From NCBI GenBank assembly GCA_900772425.1, contig CAAHEK010000198.1:1-9753 (forward strand): a stretch of 9,753 nucleotides of DNA. Direction: 5' to 3'. The stretch's first letter is position 1; each line of letters starts with the position of its first letter. Position numbers and translations under genes: made by a program. Origin of the DNA: an uncultured Lachnospira sp. Lineage in GTDB: Bacteria; Bacillota; Clostridia; Lachnospirales; Lachnospiraceae. The notes under the pieces are model-generated. The model was not told where the DNA came from. It worked only from the letters and a program-made list of their open reading frames with translations, and did not search any database. Shown here in pieces: positions 1 to 6,446 of the stretch.

Positions 1-1
1 A

Positions 2-595
2 ATAGTTCCTGAGCTTACAGATGAATGGGTTGTCAATAATGCAGCTTCTCTTGGTTCATCATCAACTACAGTTGCAGATTTAAGAACAGAGACAAAGAAT
101 CTTCTTATAGAGAACAATAAGTCAACATTTATAAGCGATAAATATTCTTCTATATGGAATAGCATAAGCGGAGACATTAATGTAAGCGGATATCCGGAAG
201 AAGAACTTAACAGTATTTTAACTACAATCAAGGACAATGCACAGGCAGAATACCAGTCATATGCTACAGTTTACGGAGTTTCAGATTTTGCATCATACCT
301 CTCATCAGCATACGGATTCAGTTCTGAGGATGAATTTAATGAGTATGTTGATGGATATGCAAAGGATTACCTTAAGGAAAAAATGTTTGTAACACTTGTT
401 GCGGTAGAAAACGATATAACAGTAAGTGCAGATGAAATCAATGAAACTGGAGCACAGCTTGCTTCTTATTATGGTTATGACAGCTATGATACTGTAATAG
501 AGCAGGTTGGTAAGGAAATCAACAGCGAGATAGGTTACCAGATACTTTACCAGAAAGTACAGGAATTTATCTGTGACAATGCTAAGGAAGTATAA
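2..595 (+). CDS. Trigger-factor-like peptidyl-prolyl isomerase/chaperone, C-terminal part (5' end outside window)
   Basis: The reading frame is open from base 2 to the TAA at 593-595, giving 197 visible residues; the start lies upstream of the window. The first visible residues, VPELTDEWV, followed by a TVADLRTETKNLL segment, match the junction of the FKBP-type PPIase domain and the helical C-terminal domain of trigger factor. In that family a 'PEL-D/T-DEF/W' strand is followed by 'TVEELR..I...L'. The rest is acidic, helical and Ser/Tyr-rich, and ends in an 'ENDITVSADEIN' segment like the trigger factor C-terminal arm. Family members bind nascent or unfolded chains and isomerise prolyl bonds. 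The low similarity and Ser/Tyr-rich character may mean a secreted or lipoprotein paralogue rather than the ribosomal factor, but the N-terminus that would decide this is missing. It is separated from the next operon by a terminator. Confidence 0.75.
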   Translation: MVPELTDEWVVNNAASLGSSSTTVADLRTETKNLLIENNKSTFISDKYSSIWNSISGDINVSGYPEEELNSILTTIKDNAQAEYQSYATVYGVSDFASYLSSAYGFSSEDEFNEYVDGYAKDYLKEKMFVTLVAVENDITVSADEINETGAQLASYYGYDSYDTVIEQVGKEINSEIGYQILYQKVQEFICDNAKEV

Positions 596-618
596 AGAAA
601 AATTTACATTATAAAGTT

Positions 619-669
619 AAATACCACAAATCCTTCTGATAAATTAGATGTGATTTGTGGTATTTTTTT
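619..669 (+). terminator. Intrinsic terminator after the trigger-factor-like gene
   Basis: ATACCACAAATC (621-632) pairs perfectly with GATTTGTGGTAT (652-663). The stem is 12 bp, extended by A-T pairs at 619-620/664-665, with a 19-nt loop and a T run through 669. It starts 24 nt after the stop codon, so it ends that transcript. The remaining 70-741 nt-scale gap before the SulP ribosome-binding site (670-741) is AT-rich, and I could not place a confident promoter in it, although the following operon must start there. Confidence 0.9.
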
Positions 670-751
670 GCATTATAGTGTAAAATTAAAAGGTCAGACA
701 TAATTTCTGAAGAATAATATATAGAATTTAACAAAATAAACGGAGGAACCG

Positions 752-2410
752 ATGAACCAATTTATACCAAAGATATTTGATATTATGAAGAGCTATTCAG
801 TAAGCCAGTTTGTAAAGGATGTTGTGGCAGGAATTATTGTTGCGATAATAGCACTTCCTTTATCAATAGCACTTGCGCTTGCCTCAGGTGTAGGACCTGA
901 ACAGGGTATTTATACAGCTATATTTGCTGGATTTGTTATTTCTTTCCTTGGAGGAAGCAGGGTGCAGATAGCAGGTCCAACGGCAGCGTTTGCAACTATA
1001 GTAGCAGGTATTGTTGCTAAAAACGGAATGGAAGGACTTGTTGCTGCAACAATCATGGCAGGAATTATTCTTATAATAATGGGATTTCTTAAATTTGGTA
1101 ATCTTATAAGATTTATTCCTTATACAATTACAACAGGTTTTACATTTGGTATTGCAGTAACTATATTTATAGGACAGATTAAGGATTTTCTTGGACTTAC
1201 ATTTAACAATTCGCCTATAGAAACAATGGATAAGGTCAAGGAATGTATAAATACAATCAACACCTTTAACTGGGAGGCACTTGTGGTTGGTGTGGCTGCA
1301 CTTGCTATCCTTATTATATGGCCAAGATTTAAGGCACTTGAGAAAATACCTGCTTCATTGATAGCGGTAATAGTTGCCATAATAATGGTTAAAGCAGCCA
1401 ATATGAATGTAAAGACTATTGGAGATTTATACACAATTTCAAACAAGATGCCACTTCCAAAGGTTCCGGCAATAAGTTTTGAAACAATAAGAACATTACT
1501 TCCTGATGCGTTTACAATAGCTGTACTTGCCGGAATTGAATCATTATTATCATGCGTTGTTTCAGATGGTATGATTGGAAGCAGACATAAGCCTAATATG
1601 GAACTTGTGGCGCAGGGAGCAGGAAATATCGTATCTGCTTTGTTTGGTGGAATTCCAGCAACAGGAGCTATTGCACGTACAGCGGCTAACGTAAAAAATG
1701 GCGGACGTACGCCAATAGCCGGAATGGTTCATTCGGTAACACTTCTTATAATACTTCTTGTTCTTATGCCATATGCAGCCTGGATACCAATGCCTGCGAT
1801 AGCAGCAATTCTTTTCATGGTTGCATATAACATGAGTGGATGGAGAGAATTTATTTCATTATGTAAAACATCACCAAAGAGTGATATACTTGTACTCGTA
1901 ACAACATTTGTTCTTACAGTTGTATTTGATCTGGTAGTAGCCATTGAAGTAGGCGTTGTTATGGCGGCGTTATTATTCCTTATGAGAATGGCTAATGTTA
2001 CAGAGGTTAAGAGCTGGAAATATATCGGTGAAGATATAGATGAGAACAACGATCCTGAAAGTATTAACCTTAAGAAAGTACCTAAGGATACATTAGTTTA
2101 TGAAATAATCGGACCAATGTTTTTTGCTGCGGCTGATAAGTTCATGGAAATACATACAGATGCCGGACTTAAGGCTGTTATCATAAGAATGAGAGGTGTT
2201 CCTGCAATGGATGTCACAGCCCTCCGTTCATTAAAGAAGATTCACGAAATGTGCAGGAAGAGAGGCATAACACTTATATTGTCACATGTTCAGGAGCAGC
2301 CAAGAACGATGATGGAAAAGGCTGGTTTTGTTGCAGAGGTAGGAGAGGAGAATTTCTGCGCTAATATAGATGCGGCACTTGCACATGCACAGGAAATAGT
2401 ACAAGGCTAG
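752..2410 (+). CDS. SulP (SLC26) family anion transporter with C-terminal STAS domain
   Basis: This is a 552-residue inner-membrane carrier of usual SulP length. GGAGG at 742-746 sits 5 nt before the ATG. The N-terminal block (about residues 23-82) has the family's 'AGIIVAIIALPLSIALA' helix and 'GGSRVQIAGPTAAFA' substrate-site segment. The conserved E263 region runs into the diagnostic 'GGIPATGAIARTAANVKNGG' stretch (299-318). About 12 or more hydrophobic helices fill residues 20-410. Residues about 440-545 form a cytoplasmic STAS domain with 'RGVPAMDVTAL' (481-491), the loop that is often a phosphorylation or nucleotide site. Known substrates in the family include sulfate, bicarbonate and C4-dicarboxylates (for example E. 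coli DauA), so the substrate cannot be read from sequence. It heads an operon with an amino acid ABC importer that starts 8-14 nt after its stop, suggesting uptake of a sulfur compound or an acidic amino or organic acid (inference). Confidence 0.93.
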   Translation: MNQFIPKIFDIMKSYSVSQFVKDVVAGIIVAIIALPLSIALALASGVGPEQGIYTAIFAGFVISFLGGSRVQIAGPTAAFATIVAGIVAKNGMEGLVAATIMAGIILIIMGFLKFGNLIRFIPYTITTGFTFGIAVTIFIGQIKDFLGLTFNNSPIETMDKVKECINTINTFNWEALVVGVAALAILIIWPRFKALEKIPASLIAVIVAIIMVKAANMNVKTIGDLYTISNKMPLPKVPAISFETIRTLLPDAFTIAVLAGIESLLSCVVSDGMIGSRHKPNMELVAQGAGNIVSALFGGIPATGAIARTAANVKNGGRTPIAGMVHSVTLLIILLVLMPYAAWIPMPAIAAILFMVAYNMSGWREFISLCKTSPKSDILVLVTTFVLTVVFDLVVAIEVGVVMAALLFLMRMANVTEVKSWKYIGEDIDENNDPESINLKKVPKDTLVYEIIGPMFFAAADKFMEIHTDAGLKAVIIRMRGVPAMDVTALRSLKKIHEMCRKRGITLILSHVQEQPRTMMEKAGFVAEVGEENFCANIDAALAHAQEIVQG

Positions 2411-2412
2411 AA

Positions 2413-2416
2413 AGGA
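2413..2416 (+). promoter_or_regulatory. Ribosome-binding site choosing the start at 2425
   Basis: AGGA lies 2 nt before the ATG at 2419 but 8 nt before the in-frame ATG at 2425. Normal spacing favours 2425, which also gives a cleaner MKTRK signal-peptide n-region. Confidence 0.6.
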
Positions 2417-2424
2417 AAATGTTT

Positions 2425-3960
2425 ATGAAAACAAGGAAACTGGTAACAAGGATACTTATAAGCATGCTTTTGGCTGCGCTGGCAGCAGGAATGCTTGTTG
2501 CGTGTGGTAAAAGTGATAAGCAGGAAAGTATCGACGATAAGACAACATTTACAGTAGGATTCGATGCTGAATTCCCTCCATACGGATATAAGGATGAAAG
2601 CGGAGAATATGTAGGATTTGATTTGGAACTTGCACAGGCTGTGTGTGAAAAAAATGGCTGGACACTTGTAAAACAGCCTATTGACTGGGATTCAAAGGAT
2701 ATGGAACTTAATTCAGGTTCTATTGACTGTATATGGAACGGTTTTACAATTAACGGAAGAGAGTCAGGTTATACATGGTCTACAGCATATATCGACAACT
2801 CACAGGTTGTTATAGTAAAGAGTGGTTCTAACATTAATTCACTTTCTGACCTCAAAGGAAAGACAGTTGTTGTACAGGCAGATTCTTCGGCACTTGCTGC
2901 ATTCACAGGTGAAGATGCAGATGAGGCCAATGTTAAATTATGTGAAAGCTTCAAATCTTTACAGCAGATATCAGATTATAACAGTGCATTCCTTAATCTT
3001 GAATCAGGTTCAGTAGATGCAATCTGTATGGATATAGGAGTTGCTTCATATCAGATAAAGCAGCGTGGAACAGCATTCAGAATGCTGGATGAAAGAGTAT
3101 CTACAGAGCAGTATGGAATCGGTTTTAAAAGAGGTAATACAGAGTTAAGAGACAGAGTTCAGGAAGCATTAAACGAATGTCTTGCTGATGGAACATTTAA
3201 CCAGATAGCAGAAAAATGGGAACTTACAGATTGTATATGCCTTGGTAAAGAGGGTACAGATTCAGCATATTTACAGGACACAACCAGCGCATCAAAGAAG
3301 GGATCTTTTGAGAGCTTTACAAGTGTTGTTGCCCAGTTGTCAAAAGGTATGCTTGCTTCTTTAGGCATATTTGTTCTTACACTTGTATTCTCAATGCCAT
3401 TGGGACTTGTACTTAATGCAATAAGAATGTCACATTCAAAGATATTACAGTGGATAGCAAGAATTTACATTTCAATAATGAGAGGAACTCCACTTATGCT
3501 TCAGCTCCTTGTAGTATTCTTCGGACCATATTATATATTTGGAATGTCAGTTTCATCAGAATATAGATTTTTTGCGGTAATTATAGGATTTTCACTTAAT
3601 TATGCTGCTTACTTTGCAGAGATATACCGTGGAGGAATAGAGAGTATACCGGTTGGACAGTATGAAGCAGCACATGTTCTGGGATACTCAAAGATGCAGA
3701 CATATTGGAAGATTATATTCCCTCAGATGTGTAAAAGAGTACTTCCTCCGGTTACCAACGAGGTAATAACACTTGTTAAGGATACATCATTAGCATTTGC
3801 ACTTGCTTATACTGAAATGTTTACCCTTGCAAAGCAGGTGGCAGCGGCACAGGCAAGTATAATGCCATTATTCATAGCCGGTCTTTTCTATTATATATTT
3901 AACTTTGTGGTAGCACTTGTTATGGAAAAGATAGAGAAGAAAATGCAGTATTACAGATAA
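2425..3960 (+). CDS. Polar amino acid ABC importer: fused substrate-binding lipoprotein and permease (GlnHP-type)
   Basis: The protein has 511 residues from the ATG at 2425 (513 from the less likely ATG at 2419). The N-terminus is a lipoprotein signal, MKTRK plus a hydrophobic stretch ending in LVAC, with the lipidated Cys at 27. Residues about 40-265 are an SBP_bac_3 domain: 'FTVGFDAEFPPYGYKDE', 'GFDLELAQAV', and 'GFTINGRESGY' whose Arg112 corresponds to the residue that binds the ligand alpha-carboxylate in this family. After a short linker, residues about 298-505 form a HisM/GlnP-type permease with 'RGTPLMLQLLVVFFG', 'FAEIYRGGIESIP' and the EAA loop 'EAAHVLGYSKMQTYWKIIFP', which contacts the ATPase. 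Such fusions are known in Gram-positive bacteria (for example lactococcal GlnP, which has two binding domains; this has one). The tethered receptor presents the ligand directly to the pore. The ATPase follows 15 nt downstream. Glutamine, glutamate, cystine or a basic amino acid are all possible ligands. Confidence 0.92.
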   Translation: MKTRKLVTRILISMLLAALAAGMLVACGKSDKQESIDDKTTFTVGFDAEFPPYGYKDESGEYVGFDLELAQAVCEKNGWTLVKQPIDWDSKDMELNSGSIDCIWNGFTINGRESGYTWSTAYIDNSQVVIVKSGSNINSLSDLKGKTVVVQADSSALAAFTGEDADEANVKLCESFKSLQQISDYNSAFLNLESGSVDAICMDIGVASYQIKQRGTAFRMLDERVSTEQYGIGFKRGNTELRDRVQEALNECLADGTFNQIAEKWELTDCICLGKEGTDSAYLQDTTSASKKGSFESFTSVVAQLSKGMLASLGIFVLTLVFSMPLGLVLNAIRMSHSKILQWIARIYISIMRGTPLMLQLLVVFFGPYYIFGMSVSSEYRFFAVIIGFSLNYAAYFAEIYRGGIESIPVGQYEAAHVLGYSKMQTYWKIIFPQMCKRVLPPVTNEVITLVKDTSLAFALAYTEMFTLAKQVAAAQASIMPLFIAGLFYYIFNFVVALVMEKIEKKMQYYR

Positions 3961-3975
3961 GGAGGAGAGAAGCAG

Positions 3976-4734
3976 ATGAAGTTATTAGAGATAGAGCATT
4001 TAAAGAAAAGCTTTGGAGATACAGAAGTATTATCTGATATATCTTTAAGCATAGAGGAAGGCGAAGTCGTAGCAATAATAGGACCATCAGGTTCAGGTAA
4101 ATCTACTCTCCTTCGCTGTGCAACAATGCTTGAGACAATGGACAAGGGAAAACTCATATACTCAGGTAAGACAGCAGCAACGGATGAAACAGGTACATCA
4201 GTATATGCACCTAAGGAAGAACTTAAGGAAATGCGTAATACATTTGGACTTGTATTTCAGAATTTTAATTTATTCCCTCATTTTTCAGTATTAAAAAATG
4301 TGACAGATGCACCAATAAGTGTACAGAAACGTTCAAAAGAAGAAGTTACAAAGGAAGCCATGGAGCTTCTTTCAAAGGTTGGACTGGAAGGAAAAGAGAA
4401 TGCATATCCATGCCAGCTTTCAGGCGGACAGCAGCAGAGAGTAGCCATTGCAAGAGCGCTTGCAATGAATCCTAAAATGTTATTTTTTGATGAACCTACT
4501 TCGGCTCTAGATCCTGAGATAACAGCAGGAATCCTGAAAGTTTTAAGACAGCTCGCAGATGAGAAGATGACTATGATTATAGTAACCCATGAAATTGATT
4601 TTGCCAGAAAAGTAGCTGACAGAGTTATATTTATGGATAGTGGTATAATTGTAGAAGAAGGAAAACCGGAGGATGTAATAGACAATCCTGACAATGAAAG
4701 AACCAAAGCGTTCCTTCAGAAGCTTGAGAGATAG
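3976..4734 (+). CDS. glnQ: Polar amino acid ABC importer ATP-binding protein (GlnQ/HisP family)
   Basis: This is a 252-residue cytoplasmic ATPase of typical GlnQ length. GGAGGAG at 3961-3967 follows directly on the permease stop and is 8 nt from the ATG. All ABC motifs are intact: Walker A GPSGSGKST (36-44), Q-loop 'VFQNFNLFPH' (Gln95), signature LSGGQQQR (148-155), Walker B 'MLFFDEP' with catalytic Glu173, D-loop 'SALDP', and H-loop 'VTHE' with His205. The 'NFNLFPH' and 'VEEG.P' segments are characteristic of polar amino acid importers. It drives uptake through the fused receptor/permease encoded immediately upstream, as a dimer beneath a permease dimer. The symbol reflects the family; the true ligand is not known. 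The gene is the last in the operon and is followed by a terminator. Confidence 0.93.
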   Translation: MKLLEIEHLKKSFGDTEVLSDISLSIEEGEVVAIIGPSGSGKSTLLRCATMLETMDKGKLIYSGKTAATDETGTSVYAPKEELKEMRNTFGLVFQNFNLFPHFSVLKNVTDAPISVQKRSKEEVTKEAMELLSKVGLEGKENAYPCQLSGGQQQRVAIARALAMNPKMLFFDEPTSALDPEITAGILKVLRQLADEKMTMIIVTHEIDFARKVADRVIFMDSGIIVEEGKPEDVIDNPDNERTKAFLQKLER

Positions 4735-4790
4735 AAGATAAAATATAGAACTATAGGACAAGATATATAAATTAATATATAAAACAATAT

Positions 4791-4876
4791 AAAAACAGTT
4801 GTAATGAAAGTGTAAGTTATTAATATTTATTTGATAAATATTGATGGATTTATATTTTATATTACAACTGTTTTTT
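4791..4876 (+). terminator. Terminator of the sulP/amino-acid-ABC operon: 15-bp stem with a structured 55-nt loop
   Basis: AAAAACAGTTGTAAT (4791-4805) pairs perfectly with ATTACAACTGTTTTT (4861-4875), and the T run 4871-4876 completes an intrinsic terminator. The A run on the 5' side means it would also work on the opposite strand. The 55-nt loop is unusually long and holds its own hairpin (4822-4842). The structure begins 57 nt after the ATPase stop. Confidence 0.75.
4822..4842 (+). repeat. Hairpin nested in the terminator loop
   Basis: AATATTTAT (4822-4830) and ATAAATATT (4834-4842) are perfect inverted copies around a 3-nt loop. The sequence is all A/T, so the RNA structure is weak by itself, but it lies inside the 15-bp terminator stem and would shorten the effective loop. 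Confidence 0.6.
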
Positions 4877-4946
4877 GCCATAAAAAACAAAAAAACATAC
4901 CATTCGTGCCAAAAACACCCCTAAAAATGACAGTTTGTGCCAAAAC
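4876..4946 (+). promoter_or_regulatory. Three TGCCA(A/T)AAA direct repeats at exact 31-bp spacing: candidate activator sites
   Basis: TGCCA begins at 4876, 4907 and 4938, each 31 bp apart, or close to three helical turns. The second and third copies are the better match: ATTCGTGCCAAAAAC and GTTTGTGCCAAAAC. The first (TTTTTGCCATAAAAAA) overlaps the end of the preceding terminator and is the weakest. The third copy is also centred in a hairpin-like inverted repeat, CAGTTT (4931-4936) and AAACTG (4943-4948). The array lies just upstream of the TATAAT promoter, where an activator would bind on one face of the DNA. The binding protein is unknown. Confidence 0.5.
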
Positions 4947-4957
4947 TGGAAAAATTA

Positions 4958-4986
4958 TAGAAAAAAATTTTTTATTACTATATAAT
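4958..4986 (+). promoter_or_regulatory. Probable promoter of the lipoprotein/permease operon
   Basis: A perfect -10, TATAAT (4981-4986), has only TAGAAA (4958-4963, 4 of 6) at the correct 17-bp distance for a -35. A good -10 with a poor -35 and upstream repeats fits an activator-dependent sigma-A promoter. The expected transcription start is near 4993. The AT richness of the area makes a chance TATAAT possible. Confidence 0.5.
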
Positions 4987-5121
4987 ATTTTTACAGAAAA
5001 AATACGTGATTAATTAATCCGGGGATGAGTATAGATAGAAAGATAAAAATGTATTTGTCAGTCGAAATAAAAGACTGAGCTAATAAATAAGCCATATAAA
5101 TGGCAGAAAGGAGAAGTGGTT

Positions 5122-5142
5122 TTGTCAAAACCAACAATATAA
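5122..5142 (+). CDS. Possible six-residue leader peptide (TTG start), speculative
   Basis: AAAGGAG (5107-5113) is a strong Shine-Dalgarno with no gene at normal distance except TTG at 5122. That frame reads MSKPTI before TAA (5140-5142). The reading frame overlaps the TGGTTTT/AAAACCA hairpin, so ribosome movement could open that stem. A GTG at 5116 in the same frame is only 2 nt from the site. Six codons are too few to show coding bias, so this is a suggestion based only on the ribosome-binding site. Confidence 0.2.
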   Translation: MSKPTI

Positions 5143-5156
5143 ACTAATTAGATAAT

Positions 5157-5162
5157 GGAGGG
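5157..5162 (+). promoter_or_regulatory. Ribosome-binding site that sets the first lipoprotein start at 5167
   Basis: GGAGGG overlaps the upstream in-frame ATG (5155) and is 4 nt before the ATG at 5167. The upstream ATG has no ribosome-binding site of its own, so it is part of the site rather than a start. Confidence 0.75.
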
Positions 5163-5166
5163 TTAT

Positions 5167-6402
5167 ATGGGGAACAAAATTAAGAAACATATAATATTGT
5201 TATTGTCTATGTTTATGATATTCAATGTCATGGCATGTGGAAAGAACAATAATAAAGCAGATATATCCGGTGATGGAACAACATTAGATGATACACAGCC
5301 ATATTTTAATACGGTTTTTCATGTTATAGCCAAAGGTGAAAAGGGATATTATTTTATAAGTAAGGCAGAAACTGATAAAAAATATACTTCGGATAATTTT
5401 CTCTTTTTTATGGATGGTACAACGAAAGAATGTATAAAATTGTGCGGAAAAGCAGAGTGTAATCATAAAAATGAAGAGTGCAATGCATATTTAGGAAAAG
5501 ATTATTTAAAGAATATATATTTTTATAACAATAAATTGTATCTGATAAAATATGAAAATGGAAAGGCAGTCTTAGAAGAAACACTTCCTGACGGAACTGA
5601 CAGAAAGAAGATAGGAGATATAGGAACGAGTACAGGAAAAGAGCAGGTTGCCCAAAAGCTGGCTTTCAGTGGCGATAATGTATATATCCTTGATGGAAAT
5701 GAGAATGAAAGTTTAGAGAATGATATACAGACGGTACGTGTGTATAAAATGTCGCTGTTAGATGGAAAAAAGGAAGTTGCATATGAATATAAAGGTTTTT
5801 TGGCAACAATCAAGAGTTTAAGAAGTTATGGCGGAAACATATATTTTAAATTAGATTGTATGGTAGAAAAGAATACAGATAACAATTCGTCTGGTAGCGG
5901 ACGAAGACAATTTAAAATGTCAGGTGACGGAGTGGTTAAGATAGATGGAAAAACAGGAGAAACATCAAAAGTTTTGGAGGGCGTAATATCAGATTATGCC
6001 ATAGATATTGATAGCAATAATATTTATTATTATGAATATTCCAAAGGATTATACTGCATGGATGCAGGAACCGGGAAAAGTGAACTTATATATAAGGCTG
6101 ATGATTCAACCGCTTCATGCGTAATGTCATATGACGGAAATAATATTTATCTTGATAATACAGACTGGGTATCCTGGGGACATGTATATGGTGGAACACC
6201 TAAGTATGACAAAAAATGTTTTGTTCTTGATAAGCAGGGAAATAAAAACGGAGATGTAGATATTAGCGATTTAAATCTTATATATTATGGAGATTCTGAA
6301 TATCTGTTTGGTGAAAGATATGGAGAAAGAGAAGCATCTATGGTGTACATAGAAAAGTCAAAGCTTCCGGATACTGAATGGAAATATGTAGTAGAAGAAT
6401 AG
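5167..6402 (+). CDS. Putative beta-propeller-like lipoprotein with a Cys/His motif
   Basis: The protein has 411 residues from ATG 5167; ATG 5155 would add four residues and lacks a ribosome-binding site. The N-terminus is a lipoprotein signal: MGNKIKKH, a hydrophobic run, then VMAC with the lipidated Cys at 24, so it sits on the outer face of the membrane. Residues 89-105 carry C-x3-C-x4-C-x-H-x4-C ('CIKLCGKAECNHKNEEC'), which resembles a motif I recall from many clostridial lipoproteins of unknown function and could bind metal or form disulfides. Repeated 'NIYF/NVYI/NIYYY/NIYLD' strands, at about 116, 171, 224, 285 and 325, spaced 40-60 residues apart, suggest propeller blades like those of DUF5050-type proteins. 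No enzymatic residues are recognised. It is the first gene of an operon with a second lipoprotein and an ABC-2-like permease, so it may be a ligand-binding or sensing partner (inference). Confidence 0.8.
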   Translation: MGNKIKKHIILLLSMFMIFNVMACGKNNNKADISGDGTTLDDTQPYFNTVFHVIAKGEKGYYFISKAETDKKYTSDNFLFFMDGTTKECIKLCGKAECNHKNEECNAYLGKDYLKNIYFYNNKLYLIKYENGKAVLEETLPDGTDRKKIGDIGTSTGKEQVAQKLAFSGDNVYILDGNENESLENDIQTVRVYKMSLLDGKKEVAYEYKGFLATIKSLRSYGGNIYFKLDCMVEKNTDNNSSGSGRRQFKMSGDGVVKIDGKTGETSKVLEGVISDYAIDIDSNNIYYYEYSKGLYCMDAGTGKSELIYKADDSTASCVMSYDGNNIYLDNTDWVSWGHVYGGTPKYDKKCFVLDKQGNKNGDVDISDLNLIYYGDSEYLFGERYGEREASMVYIEKSKLPDTEWKYVVEE

Positions 6403-6433
6403 TGGTAAATAGAAATTAAAGATTATAAGGAAT

Positions 6434-6440
6434 GGAGGAG
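6434..6440 (+). promoter_or_regulatory. Ribosome-binding site that sets the second lipoprotein start at 6447
   Basis: GGAGGAG overlaps the in-frame ATG at 6432 and lies 6 nt before the ATG at 6447. The same arrangement, an ATG fused to the GGAGG, occurs at the preceding gene. Confidence 0.8.
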
Positions 6441-6446
6441 ATTAAT

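Larger units (their letters stand above)
4993..5166 (+). promoter_or_regulatory. Long structured 5' leader of the lipoprotein operon
   Basis: About 170 nt separate the predicted transcription start from the first gene, and no longer coding frame in it is convincing. It contains a 12-nt palindrome GATTAATTAATC (5008-5019), a stem TCAGTC/GACTGA (5058-5063/5073-5078), a stem GCCAT/ATGGC (5091-5095/5100-5104), and a stem TGGTTTT/AAAACCA with a 3-nt loop (5117-5123/5127-5133). It matches no riboswitch class I can recognise. Together with 4735-4992 it makes up the 432-bp gene-free stretch, which otherwise holds only the terminator, repeats and promoter listed separately. Confidence 0.4.

Noticed and set aside
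670..741. Promoter for the sulP operon
   Set aside because: Several AT-rich hexamers could act as -10, but none has a -35 better than 4 of 6 at proper spacing, so no position is claimed.
1120..2049. Long antisense frames opposite the SulP gene
   Set aside because: They lie opposite strongly conserved SulP domains, lack ribosome-binding sites, and are typical shadow frames of a hydrophobic gene.
4543..4890. Antisense open frame opposite the end of the ATPase gene
   Set aside because: It overlaps the conserved C-terminus of glnQ and a terminator, and its Ile/Tyr/Phe-rich translation is what AT-rich sequence gives by chance.
4831..5013. Open frame of 60 codons between the ABC operon and the lipoprotein gene
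   Set aside because: It starts inside the terminator loop, runs through the terminator stem, the 31-bp repeats and the promoter, has no ribosome-binding site, and reads as low-complexity Lys/Phe/Ile sequence.
5055..5084. Second promoter with TTGTCA as -35
   Set aside because: The matching -10 (GCTAAT at 18 bp) is poor, and the -35 overlaps the TCAGTC/GACTGA stem; the TATAAT at 4981 is better.
5041..5133. Possible cyclic-di-GMP-I riboswitch, because CAGTCGAAA...GACTG and ATGGCAG look like parts of it
   Set aside because: The conserved GGCAAACC and GACGCAAAGC segments are absent, and the order of helices does not fit.
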